Assembly (NCBI GenBank): GCA_900544715.1
Contig: UQWL01000021.1
Span: 1-37,347, forward strand
Source: an uncultured Oscillospiraceae bacterium
GTDB lineage: Bacteria > Bacillota > Clostridia > Oscillospirales > Acutalibacteraceae
DNA length: 37,347 nucleotides
Direction of reading: 5' to 3'
Position 1 is the first letter of the stretch. Each line of letters starts with the position of its first letter. A program made the translations under genes and the position numbers. The notes under the pieces were generated by a model. It made no database searches. It had not been told where the DNA came from and saw only the letters and a program-made list of their open reading frames with translations. Positions 30,997-37,347 of the stretch are shown one piece after another.

Positions 30997-32916
30997 ATGG
31001 CAGTCAATACCAAAGCGGGCGGCGGGCCTGGTGGCCCGATGCGCCATGGCTTCCAAAAGCCGAAAAATGCAAAGCACACCCTGAGGAGGGTGCTGCAATA
31101 TTTAGGCCGGCAGAAATGGGCGCTGCTCATCGTCTTCTTCTGCGTGATTGTCAGCGCGGGCGCAAGTGTGGCGGGCACCTATTTCCTGAAGCCGTTAATC
31201 AATGAATATATTCTGCCGCTCATCGGCACGAGCCCTTCGGCGGCTGATTTCCTGCCCTTGGAAAAGGCGTTGGTCGTGCTGGCCTGCGTCTATCTCTCCG
31301 GCGTGGCCTGCACCTATTTGCAGATGCGGCTGATGATCAGCGTTGCGCAGACGGCGCTGACGGATATCCGGCGCGATTTGTTTCACCATATGCAGGATTT
31401 GCCGATTTCCTTCTTTGACGCGCATACGCACGGCGAGCTGATGAGCCGCTATACCAACGATGTGGATACCTTGCGCGAGGCGCTGAGCAACAGCGTTGTG
31501 CAGATGCTCTCCTCCGGCATCACAGTGGTGGGTACCTTTGTGATGATGCTGGTGTTGAGCCCGGTGCTCACGCTTCTGATCGTTGCGATGCTCGTGGTGA
31601 TGCTGCTGGTGATCAAAACAGTCGGCGGGAAGAGCTCCCGAAACTTCAAGCTCCAGCAGAAGGCGGTCGGCGAGGCCAACGGTTATATCGAGGAGCTGAT
31701 CGAGGGCCAGCGCGAGGTCAAGGTGTTCTGCCATGAGGACGCCTCCAAAGCGGGCTTTGCCGAGCTCAATGAGGCTTTGCGAAAGGCCGCGACCAATGCG
31801 AATACCTATGCGAACGTTCTGATGCCCATCATGGGCAACCTCTCCTATGTCAACTATGCTCTAACCGCCTGCGTGGGAGCAGTGATGGTGATCGGCGGTA
31901 AGCTTGACCTTGGCACAATCGCGGCGTTTTTGCAGTATACGCGCTCCTTCTCCCAGCCGATTACGCAGATTTCTCAGCTCTTCAATGCCGTGCTTGCGGC
32001 GCTTGCCGGCGCGGAGCGGATTTTTGAAATCATTGATCTGGAGCCGGAGCAGGATGAGGGCTATGTGACGCTCGTCAATGCGAAGCGCAGTGAAGATGGG
32101 TCGTATATGGAGTGCGCGGAGCATACGGGCCTTTGGGCTTGGAAGCATCCGCACAAGAATGGCACCGTCACCTATGAACCGCTCACCGGCGACGTGCGCT
32201 TTTTCGATGTGACCTTTAGCTATGATGGGCGAAAGACCGTCCTGAAGGACGTATCCCTTTACGCAAAGCCTGGGCAGAAGATCGCCTTCGTCGGCTCTAC
32301 GGGCGCGGGTAAAACAACCATTACCAACCTCATCAACCGTTTTTATGAGGTGCCGGATGGCAAAATCCGCTACGATGGCATCAACATCCAGAAGATTAAA
32401 AAGGATGATCTGCGCCGCTCCCTCGGCATGGTGCTGCAGGATACCCACCTGTTTACCGGCACGGTGTATGAAAATATTTGCTATGGAAAGCTGGACGCGA
32501 CGCGCGAGGAGGTTATCGCGGCGGCGAAGCTCGCGAATGCGGATTCCTTCATCACCCGGCTGCCGCAGGGCTATGACACCGTGCTCACCTCGGATGGCTC
32601 CAACCTTTCGCAGGGCCAGAGGCAATTGCTCGCCATCGCCCGTGCGGCGGTTGCGGACCCACCGGTGCTGATCCTCGATGAAGCTACCAGCTCCATCGAT
32701 ACGCGCACCGAGGCGCTCATCGAGAAGGGTATGGATCGCCTCATGGAGGGCCGCACGGTGTTTGTCATTGCGCACAGGCTTTCAACCGTGCGCAATGCAG
32801 ATGCGATTATGGTGCTTGAAAACGGCGAAATCATCGAGCGAGGAAGTCATGATGAGCTGATTGCCCAGAAGGGAAAATATTATCAGCTCTATACCGGGCA
32901 GTTTGAGCTGGATTGA
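30997..32916 (+). CDS. ABC exporter half-transporter with canonical ATP site
   Basis: A 639-residue partner of the preceding protein. The cytoplasmic Gly-rich N-terminal tail is followed by six membrane helices (about 40-330) and an ATPase domain. Walker A STGAGKTT (near 431), signature LSQGQRQ (near 537), Walker B LILDEATSS (near 558) with the catalytic Glu, and H-loop VIAHRLST are intact. Between the membrane and ATPase parts lies an extra linker of about 40 residues (near 360-405, including CAEHTGLWAWKHPHKNG) that simple exporters lack. It directly abuts the upstream stop codon. The resulting heterodimer has one active and one degenerate site, as in BmrCD and LmrCD. Confidence 0.93.
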   Translation: MAVNTKAGGGPGGPMRHGFQKPKNAKHTLRRVLQYLGRQKWALLIVFFCVIVSAGASVAGTYFLKPLINEYILPLIGTSPSAADFLPLEKALVVLACVYLSGVACTYLQMRLMISVAQTALTDIRRDLFHHMQDLPISFFDAHTHGELMSRYTNDVDTLREALSNSVVQMLSSGITVVGTFVMMLVLSPVLTLLIVAMLVVMLLVIKTVGGKSSRNFKLQQKAVGEANGYIEELIEGQREVKVFCHEDASKAGFAELNEALRKAATNANTYANVLMPIMGNLSYVNYALTACVGAVMVIGGKLDLGTIAAFLQYTRSFSQPITQISQLFNAVLAALAGAERIFEIIDLEPEQDEGYVTLVNAKRSEDGSYMECAEHTGLWAWKHPHKNGTVTYEPLTGDVRFFDVTFSYDGRKTVLKDVSLYAKPGQKIAFVGSTGAGKTTITNLINRFYEVPDGKIRYDGINIQKIKKDDLRRSLGMVLQDTHLFTGTVYENICYGKLDATREEVIAAAKLANADSFITRLPQGYDTVLTSDGSNLSQGQRQLLAIARAAVADPPVLILDEATSSIDTRTEALIEKGMDRLMEGRTVFVIAHRLSTVRNADAIMVLENGEIIERGSHDELIAQKGKYYQLYTGQFELD

Positions 32917-32961
32917 AAAAACCGTGCCCATGCGGAGAACCCGCATGGGCACGGTTGATTT
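32915..32961. terminator. bidirectional terminator
   Basis: CCGTGCCCATGCGG (32922-32935) pairs perfectly with CCGCATGGGCACGG (32941-32954). A T-run follows on the plus strand and an A-run precedes it, so it can end both the exporter operon and the opposing gene. Confidence 0.85.
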
Positions 32962-32980
32962 TTTTATTTGAGGGAAGAGA

Positions 32981-34252
32981 TTACTGGAATGCCTTTGCCC
33001 ATTCAATCGCGCACAGCTGGCAGGCCTTGCCCTCCTGCGTGCTCTTCCGGTTATGGAATACCGTATCATTCCCGATGAAATAGAGCTCCGGCGTTTCCAA
33101 CCGGTATAAATCGGCTCCGGTAAACGCTTTTTGCTTGCCTGATTCCAGATCGATATATACCATTTTTTGCTCATTGACCGCGCCGCTTTCCGGCTCGCCC
33201 GCCAAGACCAGCCGTTTCCCATCCGGGCTGATTGCGGCCGCGGCAAGCGCCTTCAGGCCGGGAGCGTCAAAGGCCTGTTCCTTTTGTGTGGCGAGGTTAT
33301 ATACGGCGCCGCTTTTGCCGATGAGCACATCGCCACTGAGCAGGTAATCCGTGCCGAATGCGCCCTCAAATTCCTTGAGCATAGCTTCCTTCCCATCGCT
33401 GTAGCGCATGGCGTTGAAGCCCTGCTCCGTTTTGCGCAGGAATACGATGCCATCCTTTGTAGAGCGGGCATAGTAAAAATCCGCGTTTGCAAAGCCGTGC
33501 GTCTGCGTGCTGCCGGTGCGGAACATCACATCCCGCTGCGCTGAGGTTTCTGCATAGTAGCGGCCGGTGAAAAAGAGCAGGCGGCTGCCGGCATTGTCTA
33601 CCAATGCGTCTGTCAGCAGGGTGAAGTCAGAGCGGGAACCGCCGTTCTCTCCAATTGTACGGCTTTTTTGCAGCAAAAACTCCTTCGTCTTGCCGGTGGA
33701 GAGATTGAGCGTATAGGCCTCCTCATAAACCTTTTCGGCTTGATAGAAATCATCCTTTTTGGTATCGAGCAGCAAAAGCGCATCGCCGGAGAATTGCTTT
33801 GGCATCGTCTTTACCCGGAAGAATACATAATCATAAATGGCGACCGGCGCATCTGAATTCGCTGTGGTGAAGAGGCCGTAGCCATCTACCTTCCCGTCGC
33901 GCTTGAGGTAGGTGATCTTCGCGGGGATGTTTTGGTTGCTGAGTGAAACGGTGGCGGTCACCGTGCCGCTCGCGTCGATCTTTGTAAACGCGCCGTTTTT
34001 GTATTCATAGAATTCGAAATTGCCGTTCGGGTCAGCGGAATAGAAAATGCCGTCAAAATCCGTCGGCAGCAGCGGATGATCGGCAAAGTCAGCGGTTGTG
34101 CTCAGCGCCTGATAGGCAGCGGCGGCATTTGGATCGGCCTTTGGCTGCTCATCCCCCTTTTTTTTGCCAAGGCCAAAGCCAAAAACAGCAGCCGACAGCG
34201 CAATGGCAGCAGCGAGCAGAACGCAGGTGATAATCAGCGGTTTCTTTTTCAA
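32981..34252 (-). CDS. membrane-anchored beta-propeller-like protein, unknown function
   Basis: About 423 residues: a basic start, one hydrophobic segment (KKKPLIITCVLLAAAIALSAAVFGFG), a charged linker, then an extracellular domain of repeated beta-strand pieces. Phrases such as FDGIFYSADPNGNFEFYEY, GKTKEFLLQKSRTIG, AISPDGKRLVLAGEPES and YIDLESGKQK recall the blades of WD40/TolB-like propellers. The family is not recognised. AGGAGG abuts the ATG at 34261 with no spacing, while a TTG at 34252 lies 9 nt away, giving LKKKPLIIT as the start, so the TTG is preferred. Three cysteines occur, two near the C-terminus (CQLC). It has its own promoter and shares a terminator with the exporter operon. Confidence 0.72.
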   Translation of the reverse strand: MKKKPLIITCVLLAAAIALSAAVFGFGLGKKKGDEQPKADPNAAAAYQALSTTADFADHPLLPTDFDGIFYSADPNGNFEFYEYKNGAFTKIDASGTVTATVSLSNQNIPAKITYLKRDGKVDGYGLFTTANSDAPVAIYDYVFFRVKTMPKQFSGDALLLLDTKKDDFYQAEKVYEEAYTLNLSTGKTKEFLLQKSRTIGENGGSRSDFTLLTDALVDNAGSRLLFFTGRYYAETSAQRDVMFRTGSTQTHGFANADFYYARSTKDGIVFLRKTEQGFNAMRYSDGKEAMLKEFEGAFGTDYLLSGDVLIGKSGAVYNLATQKEQAFDAPGLKALAAAAISPDGKRLVLAGEPESGAVNEQKMVYIDLESGKQKAFTGADLYRLETPELYFIGNDTVFHNRKSTQEGKACQLCAIEWAKAFQ

Positions 34253-34302
34253 AACGAACATCCTCCTGACAGATAGAATCGTCCTTTACTATAATCTCTT
34301 CT

Positions 34303-34331
34303 ATTATAAAAGAAAAAAGTACATTCAGCAA
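34303..34331 (-). promoter_or_regulatory. promoter of the propeller-like gene
   Basis: Minus-strand TTGCTG (34326-34331) and TATAAT (34303-34308) have a 17-bp spacer. The -35 is weak. Confidence 0.55.
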
Positions 34332-34350
34332 GCTTTATTTCCAATCCATA

Positions 34351-34396
34351 AAACAGAAAACAGCGCCGCCGTGACGCTTTCCCATCACGGCGGCGC
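34351..34396 (-). terminator. terminator of the secreted-protein gene
   Basis: GCGCCGCCGTGA (34363-34374) pairs perfectly with TCACGGCGGCGC (34385-34396). On the minus strand TGTTTTCTGTTTT follows. It lies about 70 nt after the stop. Confidence 0.75.
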
Positions 34397-34468
34397 AGGA
34401 TTATGAGGCAGACGGAGAAAGAACGGATTCGGATTGTTCAGCAGAAGGAAGCTTTTGCGAAAATAATC

Positions 34469-35800
34469 CTAAAAGAGAGGTGCAAAGATTTCCAGGATCT
34501 TTTTAAAAATCCTGCTGAAGAATGCCGCGATTTTCGCAAAGAATCCAACGATTCCGGACGTATTCTCCGATTCGGCAAGATCGGAGGATACATGCTCTAC
34601 GAGATCGAGTACCGACTGGGCAATCGCAAGGCTGTTACCCTCCTTTGCCGCAGCGATGATCTGGTCGTAGTCCTCCAGATATTCCGGCCCTACCTGTTCG
34701 GTGATCAAACGTCCGATTGCTGCCTGATTATTCCGGCTTTTTAATACCTCACCGGCATAGTTCGTGATAGCTGCAAATACCATTGGCCGATCGCTCACAA
34801 TGGTGACGCGGCTTCCGTAAACCGTCTGTTGTGTTGCCATGTAGGATTCATCCATCGTGGGAGGGCCTTTTGTGGATGTGACTTCTGCAGTACCCATATG
34901 GGCCAGAAGGGAGACATTGACATCCGGGAAAGCGATTCCGGTCGATTCTCCAACCTGTGCAAGCAGGCCGTTTATCACGGTATCGATATCCGGAAGCTGA
35001 TCGAGATATGCTTTATAAGCGCCATAGGTATAAACGAGATCCGGCAGGATTTCACAGAGATATGAAATAGGATGCGCGATAAACTGATTGATTGCGCTGA
35101 CCAGCGGATTAAGGAGATTGTCGCTCATTTCGATCAAGGTCGCCATGGGATCCTCCAGGTTTCCTCCCATGAGGGGCCCGATCATGGTTTCCGTATCGAC
35201 TACGTTGTCTGTGTGGAGAGCTTCGAAAACCGGAATGATGACCAGCTCATATCCTATGGCGAGAATCGTCAGCAGATCAATATTCATCCCTCCGGCTTTG
35301 ATCTGGAAGCCCAGCAGAGCGGGAAATACGGCGCGTTTAAAGGCTTCGCTATCCCCGGGCGTGATGCCCCAATCGATCTGCGCCTGTTTGAGCTCTTCAA
35401 GCGAATGGATTTTTGAGAGAGCCTCGCCAACCTGTGTCAATCCTATAATGTTATAATAATCAATGGTATTGGCGTAGTTGCCGTACGTTCCCTCGCCAAA
35501 GATCAGCAGGAAGAGCTTGGACATCGTCTCATTGGAGTAGATAGTCCCTGCGAGATTTTTTTGCTGCAAAATAAATGCGAGCGTACTGTCGAGCGCCGTC
35601 ATGATCGTCTTCGCCTGTTTGGCGCTCATATTAGCATAAACGGAAGAAAGGTCCGGGTGGGAGTCATTCCATTCTGCTGCGGTCGTCACTGCTTCTTCCT
35701 GTGTCAGGGCACTGGCTTGTATCGCACCCAGACAGGAGAATAACATGAGAGCTGCTAAAAACAGAGCAAGTAGTTTTTTAGCTTTTTTTGTCTTCATCAT
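34469..35800 (-). CDS. secreted protein of unknown family
   Basis: A 443-residue exported protein. A basic start and a hydrophobic core (LLALFLAALMLFSCLG) with an ASA-type cleavage site near residue 30 make a typical signal peptide. LFSC could also serve as a weak lipobox, but Phe at -2 is unusual. The mature part is largely helical with moderately hydrophobic stretches (MNIDLLTILAIGYELVIIPVFEAL; PISYLCEILPDLVYTYGAYKAYLDQL). The last 25 residues (GFFAKIAAFFSRIFKKILEIFAPLF) form a strongly amphipathic Phe/Ile/Lys helix that may contact membrane. No catalytic motif was recognised. AAAGGAG lies close to the first ATG. It is transcribed alone from a promoter about 150 nt upstream. Confidence 0.75.
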   Translation of the reverse strand: MMKTKKAKKLLALFLAALMLFSCLGAIQASALTQEEAVTTAAEWNDSHPDLSSVYANMSAKQAKTIMTALDSTLAFILQQKNLAGTIYSNETMSKLFLLIFGEGTYGNYANTIDYYNIIGLTQVGEALSKIHSLEELKQAQIDWGITPGDSEAFKRAVFPALLGFQIKAGGMNIDLLTILAIGYELVIIPVFEALHTDNVVDTETMIGPLMGGNLEDPMATLIEMSDNLLNPLVSAINQFIAHPISYLCEILPDLVYTYGAYKAYLDQLPDIDTVINGLLAQVGESTGIAFPDVNVSLLAHMGTAEVTSTKGPPTMDESYMATQQTVYGSRVTIVSDRPMVFAAITNYAGEVLKSRNNQAAIGRLITEQVGPEYLEDYDQIIAAAKEGNSLAIAQSVLDLVEHVSSDLAESENTSGIVGFFAKIAAFFSRIFKKILEIFAPLF

Positions 35801-35943
35801 TCAGACTCCTTTCATAATAAATCATTTGTTTTACCCGCCCCGAATCTGTCCTTCTCTGTCCTTCCACATAAAATAGTGTCTTTATGATAATGTTTTCCAT
35901 ATTGTGAATATATTTAATTAATAATTTACATTTTATTTATTAT

Positions 35944-35971
35944 ATTTTAATACATTGAAAGGAATTGTCAA
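35944..35971 (-). promoter_or_regulatory. promoter of the secreted-protein gene
   Basis: Minus-strand TTGACA (35966-35971) and TAAAAT (35944-35949) have a 16-bp spacer. The predicted leader of about 135 nt is very AT-rich and has no obvious riboswitch fold. Confidence 0.6.
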
Positions 35972-36011
35972 TATTTATCGTAAAGTTTTGAAAAAAGATT
36001 ATTTAGAAATA

Positions 36012-36048
36012 GAAAGACCTGCCGTTCGCAAGCAACGGCAGGTCTTTC
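36012..36048 (-). terminator. terminator of the zinc-ribbon membrane protein gene
   Basis: A perfect 15-bp stem (36012-36026 with 36034-36048, 7-nt loop) is followed on the minus strand by TATTTCT. It lies 18 nt past the stop. Confidence 0.7.
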
Positions 36049-36065
36049 ATGGGTTCTCTGTATTT

Positions 36066-36311
36066 CTATACGTCCCAGACGGGCTGCATATATCCGAAGC
36101 GCCCGCAGGAGCCACATTGCAGCAAATGGTTATCAGCCCGAGCGGGAGAAATTGCGAGGATGATCCGTCCCGGTGTAGTGATACTTCCGCAATGAGGACA
36201 GATAAAATGTGCGTTGCGCAGAGGCCTCCACCTTTTATAAAGAATAATCGACACAACGATGATAGCAATCAGAATTAGGACCATTAGGAAAGCACGCAGC
36301 AGTATTTGCAT
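36066..36311 (-). CDS. small membrane protein with zinc-ribbon motif
   Basis: An 81-residue protein with one N-terminal membrane helix (FLMVLILIAIIVVSIILY, about 8-25) followed by a cytoplasmic zinc ribbon. Its cysteine pairs are CPHC (about 38-41) and CGSC (about 66-69), separated by about 25 residues. The pattern suggests a structural zinc site. It resembles short uncharacterised membrane proteins of Clostridia, and no function is known. GAGGGA lies 6 nt upstream of the ATG. It has its own promoter and terminator and stands between the secreted protein and the cortex hydrolase. Confidence 0.7.
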   Translation of the reverse strand: MQILLRAFLMVLILIAIIVVSIILYKRWRPLRNAHFICPHCGSITTPGRIILAISPARADNHLLQCGSCGRFGYMQPVWDV

Positions 36312-36383
36312 AAAAATTCCCTCTTCACGGTATGGTATTCCGGATTCTATACATTATAGAGAGCACATTCTTTAGCTGTCACC

Positions 36384-36412
36384 ATACTATCGCGTTGCGC
36401 CATGGCTGTCAA
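36384..36412 (-). promoter_or_regulatory. promoter of the zinc-ribbon membrane protein gene
   Basis: Minus-strand TTGACA (36407-36412) and TAGTAT (36384-36389) have a 17-bp spacer, just beyond the end of the cortex hydrolase gene. Confidence 0.6.
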
Positions 36413-36427
36413 GCGGGCAGCGCCTGT

Positions 36428-37186
36428 TTATTTGCAGAATCGGTGGTTGCCTATTATCTTAGTGACTGGACGGCTGAGCATCCATTTATTCGTTGTTTTT
36501 TTGGGATTATAATAGTAGATTGCGCCGCCGCTTGGATCCCAGCCGTTGATGCAGTCCTGCGCCGCTTTTCGTGCGGAGTCGACAATTGGCTTGCTCCAGT
36601 TGCTGTCGTTCAGGGCGGAGAAGGCGCCCGGCTGGTAGATGACCCCGGCAATTGTATCCGGAAAGGAGGCGTGCTGCACGCGGTTGAGGATGACCGCGCC
36701 CACGGCTACCTGCCCTGTGTAGCTTTCACCGCGGGCCTCCGCTGAGATCATGCGCGCAAGAAGATTGATATCGCTCTGGCTGTACTTTCCCGTGCTGCCG
36801 GAGGAGCCGCCGGTATTGGTGATGCCGAGATATAATAAGGTTTTCGGCCCGGCGATGCCATCGACTGTGATGCCGCAGTTTTTTTGGAACTTTTTCACCG
36901 CGCTCTGTGTGCCGGTGCCATAGATGCCATCCACCTTACCGGTGTAGTACCCGAGGCTTTTCAGCTTCGTCTGTACCTGCCGCACCTCATTTCCGCGCGA
37001 GCCCAGTTTTGAAAGCACCTGCACGGATTCATTTTTTTCCTCCCGTGTCACCGAGTAGCTGGGTGCAACCGCTGCAACAATGATGAGAATGTTCAACAGG
37101 AGAATCATTGTGACCTCCCATACCTTTTTAAGCCGCCGGATTGTCTGTTCGTTAGGCATATTTATATGACCATTCCTTTCTTCCAT
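36428..37186 (-). CDS. sleB: SleB-like spore cortex-lytic cell wall hydrolase
   Basis: A 252-residue lytic enzyme with a membrane or signal segment (about 27-46, MILLLNILIIVAAVAPSYS), a peptidoglycan-binding domain 1 (about 57-118: LGSRGNEVRQVQTKLKSLGYY, GIYGTGTQSAVKKFQ) and a Hydrolase_2 catalytic domain (about 135-252). In the catalytic domain LLARMISAEARGE carries the expected catalytic Glu, and AVILNRV...FPDTIAGVIYQP...FSAL is typical of SleB and CwlJ. This arrangement matches SleB, which cuts spore cortex peptidoglycan during germination, so the host probably makes endospores. The start is uncertain: an ATG at 37159 (MPNEQTIRR) is also possible, and neither has ideal Shine-Dalgarno spacing. 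SleB genes are often followed by ypeB, but here the next gene is the unrelated zinc-ribbon protein. The 161 bp beyond the gene to the window edge show nothing clear. Confidence 0.85.
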   Translation of the reverse strand: MEERNGHINMPNEQTIRRLKKVWEVTMILLLNILIIVAAVAPSYSVTREEKNESVQVLSKLGSRGNEVRQVQTKLKSLGYYTGKVDGIYGTGTQSAVKKFQKNCGITVDGIAGPKTLLYLGITNTGGSSGSTGKYSQSDINLLARMISAEARGESYTGQVAVGAVILNRVQHASFPDTIAGVIYQPGAFSALNDSNWSKPIVDSARKAAQDCINGWDPSGGAIYYYNPKKTTNKWMLSRPVTKIIGNHRFCK

Positions 37187-37347
37187 GATAGCGTTAAATC
37201 ACTATTACAATTTCCAACGGTTTCAAAATTATCCCCATTGCGTTCCGGCTGGAAAATTCATACAGGCCGCAGTTTTGAAAGGCGATCGAGATGCAACGCG
37301 CGGAGGGGTGTAAAGAAGGGGAGAAAAAAGGAGAAAAAGTAGTTGAC

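Overview
The window looks like a chromosomal segment of an anaerobic, probably spore-forming Firmicute of class Clostridia, most likely in or near the Oscillospiraceae (Ruminococcaceae). That placement is inference. It rests on moderately GC-rich genes with AGGAGG-type ribosome sites and strong TTGACA-N17-TATAAT promoters, on [FeFe]-hydrogenases, a fermentative AdhE under a Rex-type operator, a K+-dependent membrane pyrophosphatase and a SleB-like cortex hydrolase. No rRNA, tRNA or CRISPR array was seen.

Layout. 1-3.2 kb: an M23 peptidase, a PadR regulator, a small ribbon-helix-helix protein, a highly structured non-coding stretch and a DUF1273/SLOG protein. 3.2-4.7 kb: an AT-rich accessory patch with two small Cro/C1-type regulators, then two tandem copies (about 327 bp each) of what I read as a type I toxin-antitoxin module. 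Each copy has a 21-residue hydrophobic peptide on the minus strand and a convergent antisense RNA of about 90 nt on the plus strand, with consensus promoters and hairpin terminators. This is the most novel element here. 4.7-12.7 kb (minus strand): a hydrogen-metabolism and signalling cluster made of two thioredoxin-fold [2Fe-2S] proteins, a group B-like [FeFe]-hydrogenase, a SpoIIE-type phosphatase, a PAS-containing HydS-like sensory [FeFe]-hydrogenase, and adhE with its own promoter and Rex box. 13-14.7 kb: a DUF5662 protein, an SDR reductase and a small frameshifted gene behind one promoter.

14.75-19.9 kb (plus strand): a GPH-family sugar symporter, aldose 1-epimerase and a membrane pyrophosphatase, each with its own promoter. 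20-23.8 kb: an FHA-FtsW/RodA-PBP cell-wall operon. 23.9-28.4 kb: a MacB-type ATPase and a 1207-residue FtsX-like permease with a long coiled coil. 28.7-32.9 kb: a MarR regulator and both halves of a heterodimeric ABC exporter, with a palindromic operator on the -10 element. 33-37.2 kb (minus strand): a membrane-anchored propeller-like protein, an unrecognised secreted protein, a small membrane zinc-ribbon protein and a SleB-like spore cortex hydrolase.

How the genes fit together. The hydrogenase cluster and adhE are alternative sinks for fermentation electrons (H2 or ethanol), and the HydS-phosphatase pair is a plausible H2 or redox signalling module. The MarR-exporter and the MacB/FtsX transporter look like envelope-defence units with their own operators. 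The toxin-antitoxin pair sits with small repressors in a patch that looks horizontally acquired.
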